Assembly: GCF_003149245.1 (NCBI RefSeq)
Contig: NZ_QGDL01000004.1
Span: 248,001-312,000, forward strand
Direction: 5' to 3'
Source of the DNA: Faecalicatena orotica
Lineage (GTDB): Bacteria; Bacillota; Clostridia; Lachnospirales; Lachnospiraceae
DNA: 64,000 bases
Shown: one piece after another, positions 26,295 through 34,587 of the stretch
How positions within the stretch are numbered: the stretch's first letter is position 1
How the letters are laid out: each line of letters starts with the position of its first letter
The notes under the pieces: generated by a model
The model's database searches: none
The model's input: only the letters and a program-made list of their open reading frames with translations
Told to the model about the DNA's origin: nothing
Translations under genes and position numbers: made by a program

Positions 26295-27326
26295 TTAAGG
26301 CTGATAATCCGGCAGATACTGCTGGATTGCTTTTACGGCTTCCTCTGTTTTCATATTCTCCGGAGTCAGGATGAACACGCCTGTATCTACCTGTTTTTCC
26401 ACCGTTTCGCCATTCAAAAGTTTCATAATAGATACAACCCCCTCATACCCCATTGTATAAGGATTTTGAAGTGCTGCTGCATCAATAATCCCTTTTTCCA
26501 TTGCTGTTAAAACATCTTCACTTACATCCACCACGCATAATTTCACTTCATTTGTAATACCTGCTTTATTAAACGCATTTAGTGCCCCCTGTGCTGCAGC
26601 GTCATTAGTAGCAAAAATCAGATCCAGATCGGGATTTGCCGTCAGGAAATTGGAACAAATATTTTCTGCTTCTGCAATATCTGATTTTGCCAGCTGGATT
26701 CCCAGATATTCCATGCCTGCATTTTCCGCCATCGCCTGTTCAAAGCCATCAGGACGGTCTTTACCTGCCGCAAATTCATAGCTGTCACCGATGATTGCAT
26801 AACTTCCCTTCGTATCCTTTCCCAGCTCCTCCAACATATGTTCCCCTAATTTTTTGCATCCTTCTATATTATTCGTGTAAAAGAATGAGTCCGCTTCATT
26901 TGGCTCTACACCACTGTCCACAGTCACAACATGGACGCCCTCTGCAATTGCATTTTTCACAGGTTCCAGAAGTGCCTCAGGATCTGTAGCTGCCAGAACG
27001 ATTCCATCCACCTGGGCTGTAACGGCATTATTCATAATGTCAATCTGCCCGGTCGCATCCCCGTTTTTCGGAGGCCCGTCATATTTCACCTGAATATTAC
27101 CATACTCCTCCTTTAAGTCAGCTGCCGCATCCTCAGCCCCCTGCTTTACAGCAAGCCAGTATGCGGATGCTGTTGACATCGGGATTACCTGAATCTCTGC
27201 TGTATCTCCACTTTTCGTATCTTCTTTTTTAGAGCCTTCCCCAGAACCTCCGGCCCCATTTGTCCCGCATGCGGTCAGGCCTAATACCATACACATTACC
27301 AAAGCTGCTGCTATTTTCTTTTTCAT
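26295..27326 (-). CDS. Sugar ABC binding lipoprotein (RbsB/AlsB-like)
   Basis: A 343-residue pentose/hexose-type periplasmic-binding-like lipoprotein (Peripla_BP_4). The lipobox is LGLTAC|GTNG, with Cys20 lipidated. The mature part begins with IQVIPMSTASAYWLAVKQGAEDAA. VDGIVLAATDPEAL, VHVVTVDSGVEPNEA and DLIFATNDAAAQGAL are the three typical ligand-site strands. It lies 13 bp upstream of alsE and after the permease. The cluster suggests allose, ribose-like or an anhydrosugar as ligand. Confidence 0.93.
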   Translation of the reverse strand: MKKKIAAALVMCMVLGLTACGTNGAGGSGEGSKKEDTKSGDTAEIQVIPMSTASAYWLAVKQGAEDAAADLKEEYGNIQVKYDGPPKNGDATGQIDIMNNAVTAQVDGIVLAATDPEALLEPVKNAIAEGVHVVTVDSGVEPNEADSFFYTNNIEGCKKLGEHMLEELGKDTKGSYAIIGDSYEFAAGKDRPDGFEQAMAENAGMEYLGIQLAKSDIAEAENICSNFLTANPDLDLIFATNDAAAQGALNAFNKAGITNEVKLCVVDVSEDVLTAMEKGIIDAAALQNPYTMGYEGVVSIMKLLNGETVEKQVDTGVFILTPENMKTEEAVKAIQQYLPDYQP

Positions 27327-27419
27327 AAATTTTTCATCCTCTTTCTTCTATAATTTTATATCTTGTTTCCTTAACCGGATAACCAGCCTTTACACTAATT
27401 GATATTCTCTTGTATTCTC

Positions 27420-28379
27420 TTACATTTCTTTCCTTCTCCGTACATTATCAATAAATACGGCGCATACAAGAACGATTCCGATTAAAAGCTTTTGCCAGTA
27501 TGTGGATACACCCATAAGCTGAAGCCCATTTGACAGCACGGTCATAATCAGTGCCCCAACCAGCGCCCCCGGTATGCTGCCTTCACCACCGAACAGACTC
27601 CCTCCGCCGATAACAACGGCCGCGATTGCATTCATTTCATATCCCTCTCCGGCAAGTGCCACACCGCAGTTTAATCTGCACAGCATCAGGGCACCCGCGA
27701 TTCCACTCAGAATACCGCTCATTAAATAAATCATAAATAACTTTGTCTTTACCTTGATCCCCGAAAATCTGGCTGCCTCCTCGTTACTTCCGATCGCATA
27801 TGTATACCTTCCAAATCTTGTCTTGCTTAATAAAACATGAGCCACGACCGCGAAAATCAGTGTAATGATCGTGATACTTGGTATTATTCCCAGCAGATTC
27901 AGGTTTGAAAATGCTTTGATGGAAGCCGGCAGACTATAAATATTATTCCCTCCGCAGCTCAGCAGGGCAACTGCCTCAAATACATACATCGTTCCCAGCG
28001 TGGCAATAAACGCGGGGATTCCCAGTATGGCCACCAGAATTCCATTGATTGCTCCAACAAATGCTCCCAAAAGAATTGCCAGTGTTATCGCCAATAGCAC
28101 CGGTACATGGTATTGTGTAATCAAAATCGCAGACATGATACAGGACAGCCCGACTGTCGTGCCCACTGACAGGTCAATCCCTTTACTAACGATTACAAAC
28201 GTCTGTCCTACCGCAAGCAGTCCTACTACTGACACCTGCTGCAGCAGGTAATATAAATTTCTTGTGGAAAAAAATCCCTTGGCAATTACAGAGAATACCA
28301 GCAGCATAAGCACCAGTACTAAAAGAACTGTCAGTGAATTTAACCTTTCCTTAAAAGCTTCTTTCTTTTTTGTACCCAT
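27420..28379 (-). CDS. Sugar ABC permease (RbsC/AlsC-like)
   Basis: A 319-residue BPD_transp_2 permease with 8-10 hydrophobic segments. Characteristic stretches are VGQTFVIVSKGIDLSVGTTVG and GIPAFIATLGTMYVFEA. AIAAVVIGGGSLFGGEGSIPG is near the C-terminus. The chosen ATG at 28379 has GGGAGGTG six bases upstream; the longer frame starts with a poorly placed GTG. Only one permease gene is present, so the channel should be a homodimer, as in ribose importers. Confidence 0.93.
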   Translation of the reverse strand: MGTKKKEAFKERLNSLTVLLVLVLMLLVFSVIAKGFFSTRNLYYLLQQVSVVGLLAVGQTFVIVSKGIDLSVGTTVGLSCIMSAILITQYHVPVLLAITLAILLGAFVGAINGILVAILGIPAFIATLGTMYVFEAVALLSCGGNNIYSLPASIKAFSNLNLLGIIPSITIITLIFAVVAHVLLSKTRFGRYTYAIGSNEEAARFSGIKVKTKLFMIYLMSGILSGIAGALMLCRLNCGVALAGEGYEMNAIAAVVIGGGSLFGGEGSIPGALVGALIMTVLSNGLQLMGVSTYWQKLLIGIVLVCAVFIDNVRRRKEM

Positions 28380-28395
28380 TTTATACACCTCCCGC

Positions 28396-29877
28396 TTATC
28401 TCTGCTGTGCCAGCATCAACTCTTCTTCTATTGTTTCCCGCCCGTAACTTCCTGTGATCCGCCCTTTTGCCATGACCTCAATCCTGTCGCAGACCCCTTT
28501 CAGTTCCGGGTTATAGGAAGAGATCACCAACACGGCACATCCCTGCTTTGCAAGTTCTCTGATCACCTCATATACCTTGGCTTTTGCAAGAACGTCTATC
28601 CCCTTTGTAGGTTCGTCAAAAATCAGGATCCTTGCACCGGAAGCAATCCACTTCCCAATAGATATTTTCTGCTGGTTTCCGCCGCTTAGATTCATCAGCT
28701 TCTGTTTTGGCGAACTACACTTTACACCTAGTTTCCCTATCATTTCTTCTGCCATCCGGCTGATGCCGCGGTCATCAGCCATTCCTTTTTTAATTACCTC
28801 TTTCCTGCCGGCAACCAGACTTGGTATTGACAGGTTAAACTGAAGAGACATCGTCAGGTTCAGCCCGCCCGTTCTCCTGTCCTCATTGATGTAACCGATT
28901 CCGTGCCTTAATGCATCATTTTCATTCCTGATATATACTTCTTTGCCGTTAACAAAAATATGTCCGCATTTCGCTTTATCTTCGCCGATAATCAGATGTG
29001 CAAGTTCCGTGCGTCCGGCCCCGATCAGCCCCGAAAGCCCAACCACTTCCCCATAGCGGACCGTAAGGTCCAGAGGGCTCACTACCCCTCCGCCAAACCC
29101 TTTTAATTCAAGGGCCGTTTCTTCGGTCGTATAATTCTGATATGCCGGGTAGAAATCGCTTGCTTTTTCCCCGATCATGAAGCCGACAAGCTGATTCTCA
29201 GTTAAGCCTTCCATCATACCGTGGAAAGCAACTTTTCCGTCCTTCATGACAACGCATCTGTCCGCCATCATGATGGCATCCTCCAGATAATGTGTGATAA
29301 AAATAATAGTGAGGCCGTCCTGCTTCATCTTCCTCATAATCTCAAACAGTTTTTCTTTTTCCTTTGTCGTCAGCGATGTGGTAGGTTCATCAAAAATAAC
29401 AATTTGGGGATTTTGGGAAATACATTTTGCAATCTCACATATCTGCTGCTGGGAAACACTCATACCAAGCAGTTTCCTGTCCGGCGCTATATCATCGATT
29501 CCCATTCTCGCAAGCATTTCCGCGGCAACTTCAAGTTGTTTCTTCTTATCTACAAAAGCTCCTTTTAGAGGCTCATTTGCCAGCACAATATTCTCTGCCA
29601 CCGTCAAATGGGGAACATTACTCAATTCCTGAAATACTATACCAATCCCGTTTTTTCGGCTCTCCTCGGCACTTCCCAGCTCCGCCTCCCTGCCTTCAAT
29701 GAATATCTGTCCTTCGTCTTTTTTATAGACTCCGGACAGAATTTTCATCAGAGTGCTTTTCCCTGCGCCGTTCTGCCCGAGAAGTGCAAGGATTTCACCT
29801 GAATACGCCTTAAAGCTCACATCATCTAATGCCTTATTGGAAAAGAAAGTCTTGGTAATATGTTTAAATTCTATCAT
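28396..29877 (-). CDS. Sugar ABC ATPase, two-domain (RbsA/AlsA-like)
   Basis: A 493-residue tandem ATPase. Domain 1 has Walker A GQNGAGKST, the signature MSVSQQQICEIAK and Walker B VIFDEPTTSL. Domain 2 has the usual degenerate Walker A (GLIGAGRTEL), signature NLSGGNQQKISIGKW and Walker B ILIFDEPTKGID. It powers the permease encoded 16 bp downstream. It is the full-length functional counterpart of the inactive RbsA-like domain found fused to the histidine kinase at 31.4 kb. Confidence 0.95.
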   Translation of the reverse strand: MIEFKHITKTFFSNKALDDVSFKAYSGEILALLGQNGAGKSTLMKILSGVYKKDEGQIFIEGREAELGSAEESRKNGIGIVFQELSNVPHLTVAENIVLANEPLKGAFVDKKKQLEVAAEMLARMGIDDIAPDRKLLGMSVSQQQICEIAKCISQNPQIVIFDEPTTSLTTKEKEKLFEIMRKMKQDGLTIIFITHYLEDAIMMADRCVVMKDGKVAFHGMMEGLTENQLVGFMIGEKASDFYPAYQNYTTEETALELKGFGGGVVSPLDLTVRYGEVVGLSGLIGAGRTELAHLIIGEDKAKCGHIFVNGKEVYIRNENDALRHGIGYINEDRRTGGLNLTMSLQFNLSIPSLVAGRKEVIKKGMADDRGISRMAEEMIGKLGVKCSSPKQKLMNLSGGNQQKISIGKWIASGARILIFDEPTKGIDVLAKAKVYEVIRELAKQGCAVLVISSYNPELKGVCDRIEVMAKGRITGSYGRETIEEELMLAQQR

Positions 29878-29912
29878 GTTCCATTTCCCGCCTTTCTTAT
29901 TCCTGAGATTTC

Positions 29913-31136
29913 CTATTCACTGTCATCTGTTCCAAGGGCATACTTAGGTGCTACACAGATATGTCCCAAAACGTTATACTTTCTTGCCCTGCATGCACCT
30001 GGCACATTATTCGCACTCTGGTGCACGGCTGCATAACCTAATGTGGCAAACTTCATGGCCTCCTTGAACTGGGGTGGTATTCCGATTGCAAAAGAAGTTT
30101 CTACTTTCAGTTCAGGCAGTCTCTCCTGAATATTTTTCAAAAGGGTCTTATTATAAGCACCACCGCCGCTTGCATACATTACCTCTGTATCAGACAGGTC
30201 GACAAACTCACGTATACTTGAAACAATCGCTTCCGCCGAGAACACATTAAAAGTCGCCATAATATCTTCATCCGAAAGATGGGAGTATTTCTGCCTCATT
30301 TTTTCAGAATATTCACAGTCAAAATCATCTCTCCAGGCTGATCTCGGATAAGGTCTTGTTAGAAAATCCGCCGTCATCAGTTCCTTTAACATTTCCTCAT
30401 CATACTTTCCTCTGGCTGCAATAGCTCCGTCTTTATCATAATTCACACCAAAATATTGTTTTGCTATGTAATCCATCATGATATTCCCGGGTCCACAGTC
30501 ATACCCAAGCATTTTCTTTCTGTTTTTGTAAACCTTGTGAACATTAGATATTCCGCCGATATTCAAGGTCAGGGTTGGTTTTTCATTTCTGAACAGCACA
30601 TAGTCTACATACTGCATCAAAGGTGCCCCCTGCCCTCCTACTGCATGGTCTGCCGGACGGAACTGTGATACGGTCGTGATGTCGGTATAGGCTGCAACCA
30701 CATTTCCATCACCGAAGCAGAATCCGTATGCATAAATATCATCCAGAAACAGATCCGGATAATCATTTTCAAACATTTCATCTGTAACCGCATCTGCCTT
30801 CGCCCTGTCTGTCTGATGGAGGAATACCTGCTGCCCGTCCACTCCGATGCATTCAATCTCATCCGCCGTGTGCCCGGTTTCTTTCAGCAGTTTTTTTACC
30901 GCAATCCCAAAAAATCCTCCTATTGCATAGTTTAATTTAGCAAGATCGTTAAGCCCAAGTTTTAAGTCAAATGCATCCCAGATCATCTCGTTCAGACGCT
31001 TTGGCCAGTCAACTGAAATTCCCCCCAGATATTTCGGAGGGTTTGGCTGGTGATCCTCTGCCATTGAAATCTCCGCTAATACACAATCCACTCCATCACA
31101 GGAACTGCCACTATTTAATCCAATAATTAATGCCAT
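29913..31136 (-). CDS. AnmK-family anhydrosugar kinase
   Basis: A 407-residue kinase of the anhydro-N-acetylmuramic acid kinase family (ASKHA fold). The N-terminal ATP-phosphate loop reads GLNSGSSCDGVDCVLAEI, where AnmK has MSGTSLDG. The catalytic region has VGVDGQQVFLH, PADHAVGGQGAPL and the LNIGGISNVHKV segment. YDCGPGNIMMDY and MYASGGGAYN follow. In AnmK the enzyme opens the 1,6-anhydro ring and phosphorylates O6; levoglucosan kinase belongs to the same family. Here it is the first gene of a sugar-uptake operon with alsE and is likely the kinase that feeds the epimerase. The ATG at 31136 is preferred; a GTG at 31148 sits too close to the AAAGG site. Confidence 0.85.
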   Translation of the reverse strand: MALIIGLNSGSSCDGVDCVLAEISMAEDHQPNPPKYLGGISVDWPKRLNEMIWDAFDLKLGLNDLAKLNYAIGGFFGIAVKKLLKETGHTADEIECIGVDGQQVFLHQTDRAKADAVTDEMFENDYPDLFLDDIYAYGFCFGDGNVVAAYTDITTVSQFRPADHAVGGQGAPLMQYVDYVLFRNEKPTLTLNIGGISNVHKVYKNRKKMLGYDCGPGNIMMDYIAKQYFGVNYDKDGAIAARGKYDEEMLKELMTADFLTRPYPRSAWRDDFDCEYSEKMRQKYSHLSDEDIMATFNVFSAEAIVSSIREFVDLSDTEVMYASGGGAYNKTLLKNIQERLPELKVETSFAIGIPPQFKEAMKFATLGYAAVHQSANNVPGACRARKYNVLGHICVAPKYALGTDDSE

Positions 31137-31253
31137 AACATTACACACCTTTCTTTTTTGTTATTGCCACAGGGGTTTTCACCCGGGAAAGAAAGCATTC
31201 GTACAAATACAATTAGCCGGCGTAGTATTTATCTGGCTGCCCGCGTGATAACG

Positions 31254-31290
31254 CAAAAAACGCCAACACAATAAATTGTGTTGGCGTCCA
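31254..31290 (-). terminator. Leader terminator (attenuator) before the AnmK/ABC/AlsE operon
   Basis: ACGCCAACACAA / TTGTGTTGGCGT is a perfect 12-bp stem with a 4-base loop, followed on the minus strand by TTTTTT. It lies downstream of a promoter at 31356-31384 and about 115 bases before the operon's first ATG, so transcripts from that promoter must pass it. It also lies 114 bp after the histidine kinase stop. Its position inside a leader next to an ANTAR regulator gene suggests controlled antitermination. Confidence 0.8.
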
Positions 31291-31299
31291 TAACCTTTA

Positions 31300-31342
31300 C
31301 ACGAAACTATGCAAATCAACCATGAATTTGCTTTCTTTCTCT
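31300..31342 (-). promoter_or_regulatory. Candidate ANTAR-target hairpin in operon leader
   Basis: On the minus strand GCAAATTC-ATGGTT-GATTTGC (31332-31312) can form a stem with one bulged U and the hexaloop AUGGUU, which has A at loop position 1 and G at position 4 as in known ANTAR RNA targets. A following CATAGTTT / AGGTTATG pairing (31312-31290) with several G-U pairs could be a second hairpin. Its loop does not fit the A1/G4 pattern, so the assignment stays tentative. Confidence 0.35.
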
Positions 31343-31355
31343 TCTGTTTGAGCCA

Positions 31356-31384
31356 ATAATACCATTCATTTTTTCTTTTGTCAA
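31356..31384 (-). promoter_or_regulatory. Sigma-A promoter of AnmK/ABC/AlsE operon
   Basis: On the minus strand a perfect TTGACA (31384-31379), a 17-bp spacer and TATTAT (31361-31356). Start of transcription is expected near 31349, giving a leader of about 95 bases to the end of the terminator hairpin at 31254. Confidence 0.8.
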
Positions 31385-31403
31385 TAAGTTTTATGCATTT
31401 TTA

Positions 31404-33209
31404 TCATAAAAATATATTTTCGTTTGCTTTTATTATGATATATGCACCATTCTCATTTCGGAATTCTACACTTCCTTTGAATTCATCACAGACAATGGAC
31501 TGAATCACCATTAACCCGATTCCGGTCTGATCATCCGGATCGAAGTCATCCGGGAACCCCTTTCCTGTATCCCTGTATTCGATTATGATCATGTCCTCCC
31601 CGCGGCTGATCCTGATGTCAATCTTCAGGTCCTCTTTCCTTGCATGTTTAATACTGTTATTAATTAATTCATTGACTACAAGTGCCAGAGAAGCCGATCT
31701 GTTGTACGGCACAAAAACTTTATCAGTATGTACTGTGACTTCTGCACTCTGGCTGTAAAACTTCTGTATTTCCCCGATAATCTCTTCAATGTCGGCCACA
31801 TTTCTCGTTGAAGGGTCATGGGCCAGAATATTATGGATCGTTGCGATGCTCTTAATGCGCCCTATGATTTCCTCGATCATCTCCCCCACTTCACCGACAC
31901 TGTCAGGATTATTCAGTTTGTGACGGAGCATCAGTTTTTCCATCTGAAGCAGACTGATGATCACCTGCAAATTGTTCTTTATCCGGTGATGGCTTTCCTG
32001 CAAAAGAACCGAACGCCCCTTCAGGCGCGAATTCTCGATCAGCATCGCGATCTCACGTCCTATCAGTTCCAGATACAATCTGTCTTTTTCGGAGTAAACA
32101 TAATAGTTCCGATAGAAAACCTGAATCACACCCACATTCTCCCCGTTTGATTTGATCGGGATGCCAAGAACAGTCTCCATGTCATGATTATCATGATCTT
32201 CAAAACATGAAAGGAAATCGGAATTCTCAAATATACTAAAATAATACATCTCCTGTTTTTTATTTAGTTCTTCCAATATCTCCTTTTTCATGAAAGGCAC
32301 CCTTGCGCCTTCTTCATCCGAGATCCGCATAATGCTGTTATTTTTTTCGTCAATCAGATATATTCTGCAGTGGGTCGCTTTCAGCTCTTTTGTTATCCTT
32401 TTTGCCAGCTCCTTCATCATATTGCTTTGATCATAACCTTCTCTTATTTCTCCGATACCCTGACTCAAAGCCTGCAGGAACTCTTCCTGCTTCTCATCTT
32501 TCTTTAATCTTTCCCCGCCGAGCATGACATGATATATCTGTGCCGGATTTTTCTTGATGTCTTCCACTAGATACTCTCCGAACGTTTTCCCGTGCGCAAT
32601 CACGGTAACCTCTTCGCCGATTTTTACAGAGTCCTCCCACTGGCTCGTAAAATACAGGATCATCGTCCCCTGCTTTTTGAGCATCTCAAGTACTCTGAGA
32701 AAGCAGCTCATCCCTTTATAAGAAAGTCTTCCGTGGATCTCATCTACCACCAAAAGCCTCGGTTTTAGCGCTGCGGCTTTTAAAATTGACACAAGTGTCC
32801 TCTCCTCCTGCGACAGATTCCGGACCTTTGTTCTAACATCCAGCGAATAATCCACCTCTTTCAAAAGTGCAGCACACCTCTGCTCAATTTTCTTTTCCGA
32901 AAGGAAAAACGGAATCTTTTCCGTAGAAAGCATAATATTGTCCGCCACCGGCAAGTTGTAATATAGATTTTTTTTCTTGGTAATGAATGCAACCTGATTG
33001 TCCTGAACCTTTGCATAATACTCCCCGCCATCCATCGTTATAGTTCCGGACTGAATCGAATTCTCCTCGTGCAGTATCTGCATAAACTCATCGATTGTGT
33101 TAATATTGGGACAGATGACGGCCTGTATCCTTGGACCATCCACCATGATACTGACATCCCTGATCCTGCTTCCGGGCGTTTTTCCTGCGACATGCTCCAT
33201 GCAAAACAT
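31404..33209 (-). CDS. Histidine kinase with fused degenerate RbsA-like ABC domain, GAF and HisKA_2
   Basis: About 601 residues, no membrane segment. Residues 1-235 align with the first domain of RbsA-type ATPases: IRDVSIMVDG, the YNLPVADNIMLS segment, RNLSQEERTLVSILKAAAL at the signature position, RLLVVDEIHGRL at Walker B and VTVIAHGKTFGEYLVEDI. The Walker A loop is replaced by CPNINTIDE without a Lys, and the H-loop His is Ser (FTSQWED), so ATP hydrolysis is unlikely. A GAF domain follows (about 260-393), then a HisKA_2 kinase with QESHHRIKNNLQVI (phospho-His near 408), N box VVNELINNSIKHA and G boxes DTGKGFP and GIGLMVIQ. The ATG at 33209 has GGGGG seven bases upstream, 11 bp after the ANTAR regulator. 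It probably phosphorylates that regulator. Confidence 0.9.
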   Translation of the reverse strand: MFCMEHVAGKTPGSRIRDVSIMVDGPRIQAVICPNINTIDEFMQILHEENSIQSGTITMDGGEYYAKVQDNQVAFITKKKNLYYNLPVADNIMLSTEKIPFFLSEKKIEQRCAALLKEVDYSLDVRTKVRNLSQEERTLVSILKAAALKPRLLVVDEIHGRLSYKGMSCFLRVLEMLKKQGTMILYFTSQWEDSVKIGEEVTVIAHGKTFGEYLVEDIKKNPAQIYHVMLGGERLKKDEKQEEFLQALSQGIGEIREGYDQSNMMKELAKRITKELKATHCRIYLIDEKNNSIMRISDEEGARVPFMKKEILEELNKKQEMYYFSIFENSDFLSCFEDHDNHDMETVLGIPIKSNGENVGVIQVFYRNYYVYSEKDRLYLELIGREIAMLIENSRLKGRSVLLQESHHRIKNNLQVIISLLQMEKLMLRHKLNNPDSVGEVGEMIEEIIGRIKSIATIHNILAHDPSTRNVADIEEIIGEIQKFYSQSAEVTVHTDKVFVPYNRSASLALVVNELINNSIKHARKEDLKIDIRISRGEDMIIIEYRDTGKGFPDDFDPDDQTGIGLMVIQSIVCDEFKGSVEFRNENGAYIIIKANENIFL

Positions 33210-33220
33210 ATACACACCCC

Positions 33221-33808
33221 CTATGACAGCAGTTTTTCCGCATCAATGATTTCCCGGGCTATTACCACCAGTTTTTTATTTTTATCCCTGCTTTTTTTCT
33301 GCATCTGCTTCATGGCTTCAGATTCCTTCACGCCAAACCGATCCATCAGGATTCCCTTCGCCCGCTCGACCAGCTTGCGTTCCTTAAGCGCCATGTTCAG
33401 ATTCTCATGCTTATCACTCATCTCTTTAAACTCTTCGAATCTGCGCAAGGCAACTTTAATCGTCACCTCCAGCTGCTTCTCGTCAATGGGTTTTAACAGA
33501 TAACCGAATACACCAACTTCATTTGCCCGGTCTACCAATTCCCCGGAAAACTCACCCGATACGATAATAGAAGGAATCACTTTATTACGGTTTACCTCCT
33601 CTAAAACAGACAGACCATCCCTTTCGGGAAGATTAATGTCCATCAGAATCAGATCCGGCTCTGTTTCTTGAATCTTTTCCAGCGCATCCTTCCCGTTCGC
33701 AGCACTTCCCGCAATGCTGTACCCCATTTCCTTAACCATGAGCTTGAAGCTTGTCAGGATGACAGCCTCATCCTCCGCAATAAAAACCTTTAATTTCTTC
33801 GTTTCCAT
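33221..33808 (-). CDS. ANTAR-domain response regulator (RNA-binding antiterminator)
   Basis: A 195-residue regulator of the AmiR/NasR/EutV type. The receiver has AEDEAVI near 12-18 and phospho-acceptor Asp57 in LILMDINLPERDG. A coiled-coil linker leads to the ANTAR domain (about 130-185): ALKERKLVERAKGILMDRFG with the conserved ERAKGILM, then KESEAMKQMQKKSRD. ANTAR domains bind paired RNA hairpins and prevent transcription termination. The ATG at 33808 has AAAGGTGG five bases upstream. It is first in a two-gene operon with the histidine kinase, and the next operon downstream starts with a leader terminator, its likely target. Confidence 0.95.
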   Translation of the reverse strand: METKKLKVFIAEDEAVILTSFKLMVKEMGYSIAGSAANGKDALEKIQETEPDLILMDINLPERDGLSVLEEVNRNKVIPSIIVSGEFSGELVDRANEVGVFGYLLKPIDEKQLEVTIKVALRRFEEFKEMSDKHENLNMALKERKLVERAKGILMDRFGVKESEAMKQMQKKSRDKNKKLVVIAREIIDAEKLLS

Positions 33809-33840
33809 ACAGACCACCTTTCCAACACCACTTGAGTCTT

Positions 33841-33869
33841 ATTATAAAGACCAGCCTGAGATAGGTCAA
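33841..33869 (-). promoter_or_regulatory. Sigma-A promoter of the ANTAR regulator/kinase operon
   Basis: On the minus strand TTGACC (33869-33864), 17-bp spacer and perfect TATAAT (33846-33841), about 33 bp before the regulator's start codon. Confidence 0.8.
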
Positions 33870-33904
33870 CTTCATTATGTTTGTTAATTAATGGGAGGCT
33901 GCCA

Positions 33905-34135
33905 ATGGCAATTCAGTACAAAACTAATATTATTTCTGCTTTAAAAACAGCAGGATATTCTACTTATCGTCTCCGCAAAGAAAAATTACTTGGAGAAGCC
34001 ACATTGCAAAAATTTAGAAACAACGAATTAGTATCATGGGAAAACATATCTATTATTTGTAAACTGCTTAACTGCCAGCCTGGAGATTTAATGGAATATG
34101 TGCCAGATACAAATGAAACTATGAAACGCAATTGA
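33905..34135 (+). CDS. Small XRE/Cro-type helix-turn-helix regulator
   Basis: A 76-residue protein that is one Cro/C1-type helix-turn-helix domain: YKTNIISALKTAGYSTYRLRKEK, then LGEATLQKFRNNELVSWENISIICKLLNCQPGDLMEYV. The INCQPGDLMEY-type end is typical of the HTH_26 group found in mobile elements. The ATG at 33905 has GGGAGG seven bases upstream. It is divergent from the ANTAR operon and its 3' end runs into the broken Uma2 copy, so it marks the left edge of a small accessory island. Confidence 0.82.
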   Translation: MAIQYKTNIISALKTAGYSTYRLRKEKLLGEATLQKFRNNELVSWENISIICKLLNCQPGDLMEYVPDTNETMKRN

Positions 34136-34136
34136 A

Positions 34137-34532
34137 GATATCTACGCATTGCCTGATGGCGTACGTGCCGAACTGATTGACGGTCAAATTTATTACATGG
34201 CTCCACCAAGCAGACGACATCAGGGAATATTATCTGCGTTGCATCTTGAAATAGGCTCCTATATAAAATCCAAAGGTGGCTCATGTAAAATATATCCTGC
34301 GCCGTTCGCCGTATTTTTGAATGAAGATGATAAAACCTATGTGGAACCTGATATCAGCGTCATTTGCTCACCTGACAAGCTAAATGACAAAGGCTGTGCA
34401 GGCGCGCCTGACTGGGTGATTGAAATAGTTTCACCGGGCAGCAAACGCATGGACTACTACACACCTTTGCTGATTCCGTAAAGGCAGGCATCTATGAAGA
34501 TCTGTCAATTGACTTCGGTCAACTGAATATTT
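34137..34532 (+). pseudogene. Broken Uma2-family (DUF820) nuclease gene, copy 1
   Basis: The translation LPDGVRAELIDGQIYYMAPP continues through EDDKTYVEPDISVICSPDKL and PDWVIEIVSPGSKRMDYYT and is closely similar to the intact copy at 35300-35845. It is damaged twice. It lacks the N-terminal start (only a TTG without RBS, right after the XRE stop). About 110 bp present in the other copy are missing after MDYYT, which shifts the frame to an early stop. The end of the gene reappears out of frame after the deletion. TACAC occurs at both deletion ends in copy 2, suggesting a microhomology deletion. Confidence 0.85.
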
Positions 34533-34538
34533 AACCAC

Positions 34539-34569
34539 TGCCGCCCCTTCCATTAGGATTGAGGGCGGT
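34539..34569 (+). terminator. Terminator of Uma2 copy 1
   Basis: TGCCGCCC / GGGCGG hairpin with loop region CTTCCATTAGGATTGA, nearly identical to the one behind copy 2 at 35851-35882, so the duplicated unit included the 3' flank. Confidence 0.65.
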
Positions 34570-34587
34570 ATTATTTCCCTTTTTAGG

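Noticed and set aside
31254-31290. Simple terminator of the histidine kinase operon only
   Set aside because: A strong promoter for the next operon lies upstream of the hairpin, so it is inside that operon's leader; it may do both jobs.
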